A DNA stretch of 64,000 nucleotides from Stentor coeruleus (lineage: Eukaryota > Ciliophora > Heterotrichea > Heterotrichida > Stentoridae): positions 1-64,000 of the forward strand of contig MPUH01000307.1 in the NCBI GenBank assembly GCA_001970955.1, written 5' to 3'. The position numbers and the translations under genes are program-made. A model generated the notes under the pieces. That model saw only the letters and a program-made list of their open reading frames with translations. It had not been told where the DNA came from and did not search any database. This document shows positions 1 through 9,936 of the stretch, in pieces (the stretch's first letter is position 1; each line of letters begins with the position of its first letter).

Positions 1-21
1 CCCTAACACCCTAACACCCTT
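1..21. repeat. Telomere, C-rich strand
   Basis: Two complete CCCTAACA units plus a partial third open the window and run directly into unique sequence. CCCTAACA is the Stentor macronuclear telomere repeat. The C-rich strand on the left is the correct polarity for a left chromosome end. The tract is short, probably because assemblies truncate telomeres. Confidence 0.9.
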
Positions 22-235
22 AATTTATAATATTCGAATCGACCTTTTGCCTCTTCCCTTTTTCTCTTGCAAGGTGGACAAAGTAACTCCTACCATAATG
101 AACCAAATAATTATTTTTAAGCTAAAAACCTATGATGAATTATACTATGAACTTTAGAATAACCTAATCACAAAGGAAATAATTATTAATACAACATAAA
201 TTAGAATTCTAACATTTACAATTATATAAACTCCC
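22..235. other. Subtelomeric spacer
   Basis: About 210 bases of AT-rich, C-containing and G-poor sequence lie between the telomere and the 3' end of the first gene. I see no gene, repeat or RNA here. Confidence 0.6.
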
Positions 236-1654
236 TTAATTATTTTTAAGATTCATAATTTCAGACAATTTGCCTATAATCTTAAGCCCCTCCAGTATAT
301 TATTATCAGTAATAATCTCAGGCAAATCTGTCTGAATTTCTTCATCTTTATATTCTAAAGAAAATGGCTTTTTCTTTGCACATCCTTCAAAACCCTGACA
401 CTCTTTTGTACCCCCATCACAAAACTCCATGATTTTTTCATCAGAAGTATTACTAGAAATTGAAAACACAAAACTCCCAGGACTATCATAATCATTAAAA
501 GGTTTCCTAGGCGCTTTAGGCTCAGTCTCTTTATATTTTTTCCCAACAGACTCTGGTGTTTTTTCACAATCTCTAGTCTCAGGTGAGTTATAAACTTGTA
601 TAATTCTTGTAGGTGAAGAAAAACTTTCTTTACTAAAAACATTTTTCATATCAATTCTAGGTGGTGTGTTATCATAAATATCTTCAGAATTTTGAAGAAA
701 AGTATCTGTAGTTTTAGCTTCAGGATCATTTGTTTTTTTTATAGAATTTGGTGAACATATTGAAGATTTAGGTGATTCATAAACTTTATCAGGAGATCTT
801 CCTAATATATGTGCAGATTGAGCTTCAGGGGATTTTTTCAAGACCTTATCAATTTTCCTAGGTTTATCAGGAGAATTATACGATGGAGATTGGGATGAGC
901 TTTCAAGTTTTAAAGTTCTTGTAATTGCTGATATCCCATCATTTTTCTTGAATTTTATATCTTCATCAACTAAATTAAATGGGTTTTCACAATGATCTTC
1001 AGTGTAATCGGACATAATAGCAAAAGTCTGGTTTTGAAGCCCTGATTCTATTCCTTTGTTTCTGTCAAAAAGAGAAAACCTTTTACAATAATAACCTACC
1101 TCAGGGATTTTGGACTTTTTTTCAGTCATAATTGCCAGGTTTTGCATTTGAAAGAATTTTATGTTGTCAGGGGTTCTATGTGAATATTGTGGACTTGGGT
1201 GAGTTGATCTTGGAGTTGTTTTATTGTTTTGATCTATTGATTTTATATTGTTTTGGGATATGTTTGGGTTTAGGTTTTTTTGAAATACTTTGGTTTTAGG
1301 CTTTTTTGTTGTATCGCATAAAGAATGTCCTCTTGGGTAATGATTTTTTGAGATTTTAGGTTTTTCGATTTTTTTCTTTGAAGTGTTTTGACGAGTGATT
1401 TTTAGTTTGGATGAGGAGATGTTGAAGAATGAAATTGAGTCTTTTTTATGAAGGTTTTCTTTGTTTACACTTGCGCGGGTTTTTGAAGGGGTTGGGTCAT
1501 TTTTTTTGTAAGATTTTAGGTTTTTGATTTTGTTTGAAAGTCCAGATTGCTCATGTCGTAGGAACAATTTAATTTTCTTTTTTACTTTTAAAAGCTTTTC
1601 TGTATTTTTTTTCCGAGTTATTGCGCTGTGTATATTGTCAGAACTTTTTTCCAT
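236..1654 (-). CDS. Ser/Thr-Pro-rich protein of unknown function, first gene from telomere
   Basis: I do not recognise this 472-residue protein. It is basic and Lys/Ser/Asn-rich in its N-terminal half. From about residue 250 on it carries many SP and TP dipeptides of the proline-directed kinase-site type. Two short stretches around residues 165-225 resemble each other (QMQNLAIM and LQNQTFAIM), suggesting a weak internal repeat. No membrane segment, signal peptide or known fold is visible, so it is probably largely disordered. The ATG is preceded by the AT-rich leader seen at other starts here. It reads toward the telomere and its stop lies only 235 bases from the chromosome end. No intron with a stop is present; a stop-free 15-nt intron would be invisible. 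Confidence 0.7.
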   Translation of the reverse strand: MEKSSDNIHSAITRKKNTEKLLKVKKKIKLFLRHEQSGLSNKIKNLKSYKKNDPTPSKTRASVNKENLHKKDSISFFNISSSKLKITRQNTSKKKIEKPKISKNHYPRGHSLCDTTKKPKTKVFQKNLNPNISQNNIKSIDQNNKTTPRSTHPSPQYSHRTPDNIKFFQMQNLAIMTEKKSKIPEVGYYCKRFSLFDRNKGIESGLQNQTFAIMSDYTEDHCENPFNLVDEDIKFKKNDGISAITRTLKLESSSQSPSYNSPDKPRKIDKVLKKSPEAQSAHILGRSPDKVYESPKSSICSPNSIKKTNDPEAKTTDTFLQNSEDIYDNTPPRIDMKNVFSKESFSSPTRIIQVYNSPETRDCEKTPESVGKKYKETEPKAPRKPFNDYDSPGSFVFSISSNTSDEKIMEFCDGGTKECQGFEGCAKKKPFSLEYKDEEIQTDLPEIITDNNILEGLKIIGKLSEIMNLKNN

Positions 1655-2012
1655 ATATTTATAATTTAAAAAGGCATGAAAAATAGTAGACCTTCTTATT
1701 ACATTATTTACTAGCTGTATTTATGAAAGTTATCATAGGAATCCAAACTTGAACTTTTTATAGGACTGAAACTGTTTCTTCATTCCAATAAAAAATTAAC
1801 TATTTTTCCCTTCGAAAATCCATAAAGCATCGACATCTAACTAAAATAAAATCATATGCAATCTCTCAAATCCCTATCTTTTTAATCTTTCTAGTACCTA
1901 CTTTTATAAGTATTCCAACCACCTACCAAAATCTTTTCTAAACCCAATTCACTTTTTCATAAAAAATACCATTATTATTACCCTTATCATTCTACTACAA
2001 AAAATCTAAACC
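1655..2012. other. Intergenic, no gene seen
   Basis: Spacer between two tandem minus-strand genes. The right part (about 1790-2010) is C-containing and G-poor. No open frame, RNA or repeat recognised. Confidence 0.5.
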
Positions 2013-2657
2013 TTACATCTGAAACAAATCTAAGAACTCCTGATCAAGTGAAGTAATCAAATTCGATTTCCCAGGTTTAAAAGTTGAAGGTCTTTGCCCA
2101 ACTTTTGATATAATATTCCTTTTAGCACTAACAACTTTTCTATTCTTATCATCTCTTATAATAATAATAGGAATATCATATATAGTATTACTTCCAGTAT
2201 TTGTCTTACAAGGAAAAGCTTCAGAATACAAATTTTTATTCTCTTGTTCCACATCTTTTCTCCTACATTTTTCATTCTGTGTTTTTGGACGTTTATTTCC
2301 TTCTTCCCAAATATGTTCAATTTCTTCAGGAAGTGGGCTACATATAGAATTCATAGTAGTAGTTGATCTTAAATCTTTATATTTAGAAGTTTCATTATGA
2401 GAAGATGATACAGTTCTAACTGGTTCATGAGGTTTATATGATTTCAAATCTTTGCTTTTTATTGAAATTTTTGTATTTGGGACTTTTATTTCAGTATATT
2501 TTAATGAACTTGTTGGAACTCTTGATGGGATGTAGATGTTTTCGCATTTTTCTGAACGAGGAGCAGTACCACCTCTTTTATTGGTTTCTCTATGTGGAGG
2601 TTACGATAGAGACCAGGGGTAAGTGTCGTAGAGCTGAATTTGTCTTCTTGGTAGCAT
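2013..2657 (-). CDS. Small hypothetical protein, two exons
   Basis: The downstream frame lacks an ATG. Extending it upstream gives continuous coding sequence until a stop inside GTAACCTCCACATAG (2604 to 2590). Removing these 15 bases joins the frame to an ATG at 2657. The CDS is complement(join(2013..2589,2605..2657)), 209 residues, beginning MLPRRQIQLYDTYPW. The protein is polar, with short basic and Ser-rich stretches and a hydrophobic IPIIIIRD patch. No family is recognised. The upstream DNA holds an 8-bp tandem repeat and a telomere-like motif (see separate entries). Confidence 0.65.
2590..2604 (-). other. 15-nt spliceosomal intron
   Basis: On the minus strand this reads GTAACCTCCACATAG. 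It begins with an in-frame TAA, and its removal restores one frame from ATG 2657 to stop 2013. The length and GTAA...TAG form match Stentor introns. Confidence 0.8.
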
Positions 2658-3107
2658 TGAGGGGAATTTGAAGTTTGAGAATAATAATGAAAAAATTAAT
2701 GGAAAAAGTGGAAAAGTGGAAAAGTGGAAAAGTTTAGGATGAATAAGAGGATTTTGGGTTTTGGGGATTTTTGATAGGAAAAATCTGAGAGATGGTTTTT
2801 TTTGTTGTGAGGTATTTGAGGTGATGGTTTAATGTTGAGTTTTATTTAGGGGTATATAATGAGATGCTTTTTTAATTATGAGAGGTGATAGTGGTTATGG
2901 GTGTTAGGGTGTTAAGAGTTTATTGGTTTAGTGATTTATAGTTTATAATCATCAAAATAAAATAACAAAAAACATAACTCTAACATTATAATCATACCAT
3001 AAAAAAACCATATCACTATTTATAAATTGATACATTTAATTAAAAAACCTAACATAATTTTATACCATTTCCACTAACAATTGCTATAATTTTCTTATAA
3101 TATTCTA
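2658..3107. other. Intergenic with sharp strand-composition switch
   Basis: I counted 76 G and 2 C in 2701-2940, then 3 G and 27 C in 2941-3107. The left half includes three tandem GTGGAAAA units (2708-2731) and the telomere-like motif at 2899-2916. No gene seen. Confidence 0.7.
2899..2916 (+). repeat. Interstitial telomere-like repeat
   Basis: The sequence GGGTGTTAGGGTGTTAAG is about two units of the telomere G-strand TGTTAGGG. A right-hand chromosome end would have this polarity. It lies about 25 bases left of the G-to-C composition switch. The first 17 bases recur, apart from the final one, at 29254-29270. Confidence 0.75.
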
Positions 3108-4046
3108 TTAACTAAAAAATGCATGCGTTGTGCTTTTAGTAAACAGATGCGAGTTGATATTCCCTACAGCTCTTGAGAATTCAGAATAATCTAAAGTCCC
3201 TGACCCATCTGTATCAAACTTAGTAAAAAAGGCTCTAATCTGTTCATCTCTAAGATTTACCCCAATCCTTCTCATAACTTCAATAAACTCTACAGGGGTG
3301 ACCCAGCCATTGCCATCTAAATCAATGAATTTAAAAACTCTCAAAAGTGCTTTTTCTTCAGTTTCTGTTGGGGACATCTTCAAACGTATTTTTTCCTTAA
3401 CCATAATCTCAACATTCTGGATTTCATTATTCCCGCATTGTCTCCCTTCAATAACACCCCAAACACACTCAAGCATTCTTATAAACGCATTTTCATCTAT
3501 TGGATAAGCAGCACTTATTTCCCTTTGAGCCTTTCTGAAATCTTCTTCTGTTACAATCCCATCTGGTCCTTTTCTTGTCGCATCAAATACTTCTAAAAAT
3601 CTATTCAAAATTTCTTGCTCTGTCTTGTGACCACTGGCAACTTGAGGATGATTCGAAGCTTTAAATGAACTATAAATATGTGAGATTGTCACAGCATTTG
3701 CACCTTGTGATAAATATTCCCAGATTTGATTGACAAAAGATTGAGAACGAGGTCTAAGCTCAGGGACTAAAGTGTCATAAAATTCGTTAAAGGAAATTTT
3801 GCCGTCTTTGTTCCTATCGAAATGTCGCATAAGATAAGTTACATCCATACGCGAAAGGAAAATACCTGATTTGTTTAATAGGGATTCAAATTCTTCACGG
3901 CTTAGGAAACCACTTTTATCGGTGTCAGCATCGAGGAAGTTTTTTAGAAGCTGCTTGCCGCTTGATAAGCCTTTGTTTTTTAGTTGCATTTGTAAGTTGA
4001 ATAGGATTTCTTTTAGAGAGTTTGCTGAGAGGGAAGTAACAGCCAT
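3108..4046 (-). CDS. Multi-EF-hand calcium-binding protein, calcyphosin-like
   Basis: This 312-residue protein has at least four well-formed EF-hand loops. Loops start near residues 41 (DTDKSG), 77 (DRNKDG), 242 (DLDGNG) and 278 (DTDGSG), each ending in Glu at position 12. A degenerate hand sits near 154-170 (FDATRKGPDG). Pairs of hands at each end separated by a longer middle region resemble calcyphosin and calcyphosin-like proteins, which are common in ciliated cells. There is no signal peptide or membrane segment, so it is probably a cytosolic calcium sensor or buffer. I infer the calcyphosin link from layout and spacing only; EF-hand identity is clear. Confidence 0.85.
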   Translation of the reverse strand: MAVTSLSANSLKEILFNLQMQLKNKGLSSGKQLLKNFLDADTDKSGFLSREEFESLLNKSGIFLSRMDVTYLMRHFDRNKDGKISFNEFYDTLVPELRPRSQSFVNQIWEYLSQGANAVTISHIYSSFKASNHPQVASGHKTEQEILNRFLEVFDATRKGPDGIVTEEDFRKAQREISAAYPIDENAFIRMLECVWGVIEGRQCGNNEIQNVEIMVKEKIRLKMSPTETEEKALLRVFKFIDLDGNGWVTPVEFIEVMRRIGVNLRDEQIRAFFTKFDTDGSGTLDYSEFSRAVGNINSHLFTKSTTHAFFS

Positions 4047-4376
4047 ATTTTATATGAGTTTGGGTAGAATTTGTGTTTAAAATAGGAATAATTTTTTAAA
4101 GATGATGAGTGATATTGGGATAAGGTAGATTTAGAGAGGATTTTTTGTATGGAAGGATTTTGGAAATAATAGGAATTTTATAGTGGGTGAATAGAAAATT
4201 TTAGGTAAAAAAATGATTTTTTTAGAATAGAATTAGAAAGCTAGATAGATTATTGCTTGATAATAGACTGAGTGAGTTATTAGTTATAGTTTTATATGTT
4301 TATATTAATACCTAGGTTTTTATAGCTAAAATGCATATTTCTTAGTTATGGAAAATGATGTATAAATTAATTATAT
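4047..4376. other. Divergent promoter region
   Basis: Spacer between the 5' ends of the EF-hand gene (minus) and the PB1-ZZ-UBA gene (plus). It is G-rich and C-poor from about 4047 to 4290, then mixed. No gene seen. Confidence 0.5.
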
Positions 4377-5516
4377 ATGAGCCAAGCAATAAAGTTGAAC
4401 TTTATCGACGAATGCAGAAGGCTTGGAAGTTTACCTAAAACAATCGATGATTTAAAGCAAAGTGCAACTGAATTATTCCATATCTTAGAACCAGCATTTG
4501 AATACATAGATGAAGATGGTGATAGAATACTAATACACACAGATGAAGAGTATAAATTAGCTTTAAGTATCTTAGGAAAAGCTGTTAGATTTAAAGTAGT
4601 CGACTACAGCGCAATGCCATCCAACAAAGCAACAAACACTTTTCTCCTTGAATCATCAGACGATCTTTATAGTGCCTATCTAGAAAAATCATCTCCTATA
4701 CAAATAAAACACCAAGATAAAGCTATTGAGTCCATCCCTTGCAATGACTTTCAAGGACAAGTATCTGAATTTGATGAACTATTAGAAAAAATCACTATTA
4801 TTTTCAATGAAAACTGCATAAAATCAAATTTAACATGTTCTGAGTGTCATCAAGATATTATAAGCATAGCATTTATATGCTCCATATGCGACAATTATGC
4901 CTTATGCTGTTTCTGTGAACAAAAAGATTGTCATAAACACCTAATGGTCAAAGCTTATGACAATGATGCTTTAGAATACTATAAAAAACCAAGGACATCT
5001 TTGTTAGTCCCAAAGCAAATAAGAGTCGGAATTTCTAAATCTCCAAGAGTAGCAAGACCAGAAATTGAAGAAAATCCTGATTTTGAAGTTCCATTCCTTT
5101 ACCCACAGCCTAGCCTTGATCTCTTACGTAGAAAAGACCCAGATTTTTCCCCTAAAAACTATAAAGTAAATACATCATTAGAAGAAAATCCAAACAAGAA
5201 AATCTCTTTATTTGACATCCTAAAAAAACTTCAAGAACTTGGATTTGATAACAGAGCATTATGTATTCAAGCACTTGAAAAAACTGATTACAATTTAGAT
5301 AAAGCATTAGAGTTTTTAACTAGTCCAGAAGAAACTCCAAATTTACCTAAAAAAACAGATTATGGGTTATCTAATGCTCATAAACAATATACAGCTGAAT
5401 ATATGGCTAAGTTTAAGGAATTAGGGTTTCATGATTCATCGAAATGTTTTAGTGCTCTTGTCAAAATGAAGTACAATTTTAATGAAGCACTTGAATATTT
5501 AGTTTCAAATAGCTAG
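4377..5516 (+). CDS. p62/NBR1-like protein: PB1, ZZ zinc finger, two UBA domains
   Basis: This 379-residue protein has the domain order of selective-autophagy receptors. Residues about 1-75 form a PB1 domain with the acidic OPCA-like stretch YIDEDGDRI and TDEEYKLAL. Residues about 154-195 form a ZZ-type zinc finger with CSEC, CSIC, CCFC and two C-terminal His. Residues about 277-315 and 340-377 are two UBA domains (LQELGFDNRALCIQAL and FKELGFHDSSKCFSAL). p62 and NBR1 use PB1 to oligomerise and UBA to bind ubiquitinated cargo. A possible Atg8-binding LIR core (EFDEL, 131-135) in an acidic context lies between PB1 and ZZ, but this is weak. Two UBAs are unusual; p62 has one. The autophagy role is inferred. 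Confidence 0.8.
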   Translation: MSQAIKLNFIDECRRLGSLPKTIDDLKQSATELFHILEPAFEYIDEDGDRILIHTDEEYKLALSILGKAVRFKVVDYSAMPSNKATNTFLLESSDDLYSAYLEKSSPIQIKHQDKAIESIPCNDFQGQVSEFDELLEKITIIFNENCIKSNLTCSECHQDIISIAFICSICDNYALCCFCEQKDCHKHLMVKAYDNDALEYYKKPRTSLLVPKQIRVGISKSPRVARPEIEENPDFEVPFLYPQPSLDLLRRKDPDFSPKNYKVNTSLEENPNKKISLFDILKKLQELGFDNRALCIQALEKTDYNLDKALEFLTSPEETPNLPKKTDYGLSNAHKQYTAEYMAKFKELGFHDSSKCFSALVKMKYNFNEALEYLVSNS

Positions 5517-5620
5517 GCTTAGGTGTTAAATTTTAGTATAAAAGTTTTTATATAAAATATTTGCTATATGAATATCGTAAATCTTAATTGTTTTAATTAT
5601 AATATATTAAGCATAGTATT

Positions 5621-6751
5621 TTATTCAGAGGATCTAATATAGTTTTTTAGAACGTCGATTTTCTTATTGATGATTTCATCAGTTTTTATAAAAGCTTTAC
5701 ATTTCTGACATAGTTTATTGCTGTTTTTTTTGGAGTTATCGTATTTCCTTTGCAAATCGTTGACTTTTCTTTTTAGTTCATCGTAATCTTTATCAGTTTC
5801 AAAAATAGGTGACCCTAATAAACTGCTTTCATATTTAGTGCTTGATTTTATTATCTCAGATTTCGCTTTTGAGTCTTCTAACATCCTTTTTAAAGACTCA
5901 ACCTGTTTTTTCAAACCAGAATTCTCATCTTGAATCCTTTTCATCTGTCTATCGAAATCATCTTTCGCTTGGCTTAGTTTATGTTTTAACTTAGCCTCGC
6001 TTTCTTTTTCAATCAACACAATTTCTTTGTTAACTCTTTCTTCGAACTCTTTTTCTTTTATTTCTAAGATTTTTTTCTGTTCTACTTTAAGCCTTTGGGA
6101 TATCCTTTCATTAAAACAATCAAAATCTAATCGGAAAGATTTTATTAACTCTTCTTTTTGTTTTTGCATTTCTGCTTTGTGTTTTTTTAACAGTAAGTCT
6201 TTTTGTTTTTTTAATCTTATACTTATATCTTTTTCTATATTATTTGTGCTTACTTTTTTGTTTGGGGTTTTGAATGATGAGTTTTGCATTTTCGTTAATC
6301 GTGTTTTTAGCCAGTCGATATCTTTACGGCAACAATCAAGTTCTGAAATAAAATCCTCGCTTTGGCTTGAGTTAATTTTCCTACTGTGGACTTTTGTTGT
6401 TTCTTTGGTCTCTTGGCGTTCTTCATAAAATGATTCTGAAGAGGAATCGTTACCAAAAGTTCCAAGAGAAATGTCTGAGTATTTGACAACTCTGGAAAAT
6501 GGAGTTTTTGAAACTTTGAGAGGAGGAGGGCTTTGATTTTTGTGTATTGAAGTTGAGCGGATATGGCGAGGACTTGTTGTACGTGAAGTAGCTGGACTGT
6601 TTAATATGCTATATTCTAAATGGTTTTTTAATCTTTCTTGATACTATTTGGATTTTACTTTTTGAAGGGAAGTTTTTAGGCCGATATAAGCGAGTTTTTG
6701 AGTTGGGGATAATTGGATAACTTTTTTTGATGGACTCCCGCAAAATGCCAT
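5621..6751 (-). CDS. Coiled-coil protein, two exons
   Basis: Coding sequence continues upstream of the internal ATG at 6289 as far as an intron, GTAAAATCCAAATAG (6658 to 6644), and reaches an ATG at 6751. The CDS is complement(join(5621..6643,6659..6751)), 371 residues, starting MAFCGSPSKKVIQL. The N-terminal third is Ser/Thr/Pro-rich, with SP and TP sites. From about residue 170 to 340 it is a long Lys/Glu-rich coiled coil. Near the C terminus is CQKCKAF, one CxxC pair only. No family recognised. Such proteins are often cytoskeletal or cortical, but that is a guess. Confidence 0.75.
6644..6658 (-). other. 15-nt spliceosomal intron
   Basis: The minus strand reads GTAAAATCCAAATAG, with its TAG in frame. 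Removal joins two coding stretches at a codon boundary. Confidence 0.8.
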
Positions 6752-7362
6752 TTATTACAGATATTGAGTTGATAGTTTAATTAAATTGATTTTACATAAG
6801 TTTATAATAATAATATATTATTGGTTATGCATATTTTATCTAAGTCTTTTTATAAATGCATATTTTAGATGGTTTGTAGAATTTTGTTTGGGTCTTTATG
6901 TTAAAAATAACTACTAGCAAATATTTAATTAATTTAAATGATACATATAAATTTACTATATATTAGTTGATAATTTTATTGTAAAAAAGCGAAACTATCA
7001 GCTTATAATCCTATAAACATTTTTAATACAGTTAATAATACAAAATCCTATCCTGCTTCAAAATAAAAAAAATAATATTCTCTGTTTTATTCAAGAAAAA
7101 AATAAAAACACAGCCAAAAATTACAATTACCTATTTATCAACTACTTTCTTATAAAATACATCATAAATTTTACTCTTCCTCCAATAATAAAATGTCACA
7201 TTTTTTATACTTTTTATCTCAAAGTTATATAATCCCAATCCAAAAACCTATTCCTAAATATACCCATCTCTATAAAAAACATAATTTCATAATAAATAAA
7301 AGAAAATAATCTTCTACATACAAATTACTAAAACTATTACACTTAAGCTTTATAAGCTATAA
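6752..7362. other. Intergenic, no gene seen
   Basis: AT-rich spacer between tandem minus-strand genes. G dominates over C up to about 6900; C dominates from about 7000 to 7362. No ORF, RNA or repeat recognised. Confidence 0.5.
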
Positions 7363-7887
7363 CTATTTTATTTTCATTCTATTCGCTATAGTCATAATTA
7401 CTTCTCGCATAATCCTACTTATTAACCCTCTATATCTAATAGACTTCAATCTAACCCAATGCATATTCTCAAACATCTTAGAGCTAAACCTATCCCAAGT
7501 AAGTAAAATCACATATATAATACAAATAGCACTCAAATAAGTTAAAAAAGTATCTAAAGCAAACCCTGAAAACAATGCTAATATAGCAAGAAAGCGAATA
7601 AGCGTATAAATATAATGTTGAAAAAACGATACTATTGGAACTAAAATTACTATATGCTTCCAAAGTTTATGATAGTTTTCTTTTTTGTAATTAGCTTTGC
7701 ATACCTTGCAGCATACTATTTGGGATGCAGAATAAATTTCAGGGTTTAAAAAATTGTTTGTTATCATTGTTTCTTGCCACTTGTTTAAACAATACTCATG
7801 GATATATTTTTGACTTCCAGCACAATTGCAAGGAGAGATGAGGTTTGATAGTTTATCATCATCTAAGCAAAATCTGCAATGCTCCAT
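7363..7887 (-). CDS. Membrane RING-CH (MARCH-like) E3 ubiquitin ligase
   Basis: The N-terminal 65 residues form a RING-CH finger: C4, C7, C20, C22, H30, C33, then C60 and C63 (CKVC). This C4HC3 order with CxC and HxxC is diagnostic of MARCH ligases. The rest holds hydrophobic segments at about 78-92, 96-112 and 114-130, then a short basic tail. At 174 residues it is compact for the family. MARCH proteins transfer ubiquitin from an E2 to membrane proteins in endosomes, ER or plasma membrane. The substrate and compartment cannot be told from sequence. No intron needed; ATG at 7887. Confidence 0.85.
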   Translation of the reverse strand: MEHCRFCLDDDKLSNLISPCNCAGSQKYIHEYCLNKWQETMITNNFLNPEIYSASQIVCCKVCKANYKKENYHKLWKHIVILVPIVSFFQHYIYTLIRFLAILALFSGFALDTFLTYLSAICIIYVILLTWDRFSSKMFENMHWVRLKSIRYRGLISRIMREVIMTIANRMKIK

Positions 7888-8982
7888 TGTTACAATTATT
7901 TTGCATACTTTTAGAGTTGATATAATTTGGTAAATGTTACTTTTTTAAGAAATTGTTTAATTTTTGAAAGGAGTGGGATTTTATGTGATAAGGAGGATTT
8001 TTTTAAGATAGTTGGTGATGAAGATTTTGCAATTTATGACATGGTTTGAAAAGGATTGCTTTTTAGTAGGAGAATTTTTGTATGGAATTTTACGTAGTAG
8101 CTTTGTTTTTCTTATAGATATTGGATTAGTTTGATATAGAGTTAGATGATTTTAAATAAAAAAAGCTGGATTTTTTACTGATAAAATGTTTATATAATTC
8201 TGCTTAATTTTATTATACGTCATGGGATTTGAAGAGAAGATTTATGAAAATTGTATAGGGATAGAATTTTGCGAGTTATAAAACTTTCGTGCTAGGCTGC
8301 ATATTTTCATGAATTTTAATATATCTGATGCATATTTATTAATGATTCAAAAGTGATTATGATTAATTTTATATTAGTTTCGAAGAAAATACTCACTCAT
8401 TTCCAAAATTCTTGGAGTTAAAATTTTTATTTTATAGTAGTTCGAAGGATATGGATTATTTAATCGAAAATTTAGTTTCTAAATTAGCAAAGTATAAAAT
8501 AGAAAGAAAAAAAATTAATGAAAAAATCATCCTGATTTGTTTGAGATGCATCTTTTCAAGATCAACAAAGAAAAATGCATTTTTGAAAACAAGAAACTGA
8601 AAATCAATAAAATTTTAGAAATGGGGTACTTTTGGCTAGCCAAGGTATCTAGTGCAACATAAAACCTAAAAGCCATCAATAAGCCCACCTACTAAACCAA
8701 CCATAATACAAATCAAAAATTCCATCAATCTTAAACCATATAATCACACAAAATCCCATAAAAAAAAAACGCCAAAAACCCAAAAATCTTAATAAAAAAC
8801 CCATAATTTATCTACACCCAAATCATCTAATTTCCCAATCAAAATCCTCCCTTCCATCACATAATCCACAATTCTAAAAACCTCATAACCCACCTCCCAA
8901 TCTAAAAAACCTTCAAAACCAAAACCCAACTACATCAATGATAATTTATTAATATGATTTATCTAAACTAATAAAGTTAGAG
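7888..8982. other. Long intergenic region with an uncertain coding remnant
   Basis: G-rich and C-poor up to about 8130, then C-rich and G-poor from about 8640 to 8980. Between them lies a coding-like patch (8451-8660): one frame starts at ATG 8451 and runs to a stop at 8598, and another frame is open from about 8543 through 8660. I could not join them with a 15- or 16-nt intron. Confidence 0.4.
8451..8663 (+). pseudogene. Possible broken or unresolved small gene
   Basis: From ATG 8451 the frame reads MDYLIENLVSKLAKYK then a Lys-rich stretch. A second frame, open from about 8543, reads EMHLFKINKEKCIFEN and continues to a TAA near 8663. The composition is protein-like, but changing between the frames needs a length shift of 2 modulo 3, which neither 15 nor 16 nt provides. 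It may be a decayed gene or chance. Confidence 0.2.
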
Positions 8983-9936
8983 TTAATTTTTTTTTATTCT
9001 GCATATAACCGTGCTACCATCACCACATCCTACCGCAGCACGTGAAGTAAGGTTACAGAAATCAATCGAATAAACAGGTTTCGTCATATTCGCCATAACA
9101 GCTAAAGGAGTCACAGGTTCAAAGTTGTAAAAATAAGCTTCATCACTTCCTGATCCTCCAACCGCAAACATTTTATCAACCTTACTAAACTGTGCAGTAT
9201 ATACTAAACATTCATTATCACTTGATCTTAAAGTTTGTGAATATATATTTTTACCTTCAGCTATATCCCACAATTGTATTTGATTTATCGAGTGATAGCT
9301 TCCAGTCAATAAAGTATTTCCACTAACATCTAATGAATCACCACATATATGAGGTCCAAAGAATTCTCTAGCAATATCATTAGTCCTCATATCCCATATG
9401 ACGATTTTATTATCCCATCCACCACTAACAAGCATATTCTCATCAACCCATTTTAGTGCATATACTCTACTATTATGTCCTGGTCCATATCCTAATGATG
9501 GTCCAAGTTGTGTGATTACAACTTTAGATTGTTCGTCATAGATTCTTACTGCGGTATCTTTACAACCTACAGCAAAAGCACTTGCATCAGGTTTATATTC
9601 ACATGATAAGGTTTGATTGTTTTCTAATACTTCACTAAACATAAGTCTTCCAGTAGAAGCGTGAAACTGAAAAATACCCCCATCACAAGTTGTAGCTAAA
9701 AGGACGTTCTTTGTTTTACCTGTTGGGGGCTTCCAACGAATTGAGGTCACAGGCATGGACTCACCTGATTTTTGACAGTGAAGGGCGCGAACTAGTCCAA
9801 CATCTGAGTATACTTTAATATACCCATCTGAGCACCCAATTGCTATCATTGAATCATCCTGATTCCACCGAACACTCATAATTTCTGTGTTCTCTTCAGT
9901 TAAAATTCTCTCTATTTGTATTGAAACACTTTCCAT
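8983..9936 (-). CDS. WD40-repeat beta-propeller protein
   Basis: The 317 residues comprise roughly six to seven WD40-like blades. Typical strings are IMSVRWNQDDSMIAIGCSDG, SRVYALKWVDENMLVSGGWD followed by NKIVIWDMR, and NQIQLWDI. Near the C terminus YSIDFCNLTSRAAVGCGDG closes the propeller. There is no extra domain, so it is probably a scaffold whose partners are unknown. Small stand-alone propellers of this type occur in ciliary, RNA-processing and chromatin complexes; I cannot choose among these. ATG at 9936. Confidence 0.85.
   Translation of the reverse strand: MESVSIQIERILTEENTEIMSVRWNQDDSMIAIGCSDGYIKVYSDVGLVRALHCQKSGESMPVTSIRWKPPTGKTKNVLLATTCDGGIFQFHASTGRLMFSEVLENNQTLSCEYKPDASAFAVGCKDTAVRIYDEQSKVVITQLGPSLGYGPGHNSRVYALKWVDENMLVSGGWDNKIVIWDMRTNDIAREFFGPHICGDSLDVSGNTLLTGSYHSINQIQLWDIAEGKNIYSQTLRSSDNECLVYTAQFSKVDKMFAVGGSGSDEAYFYNFEPVTPLAVMANMTKPVYSIDFCNLTSRAAVGCGDGSTVICRIKKN

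Noticed and set aside
2438-2671. 77-codon plus-strand frame
   Set aside because: The opposite strand carries the spliced first part of the gene at 2013-2657, which explains the openness.
2894-2960. Telomerase RNA gene around the telomere-like motif
   Set aside because: The template-like string fits, but I found no upstream TGTCA element or clear RNA polymerase III terminator arrangement, so it stays a hypothesis in the findings only.
6307-6489. 60-codon minus-strand frame beside the coiled-coil gene
   Set aside because: A different frame of the same strand continues the real gene upstream to an intron and ATG 6751.
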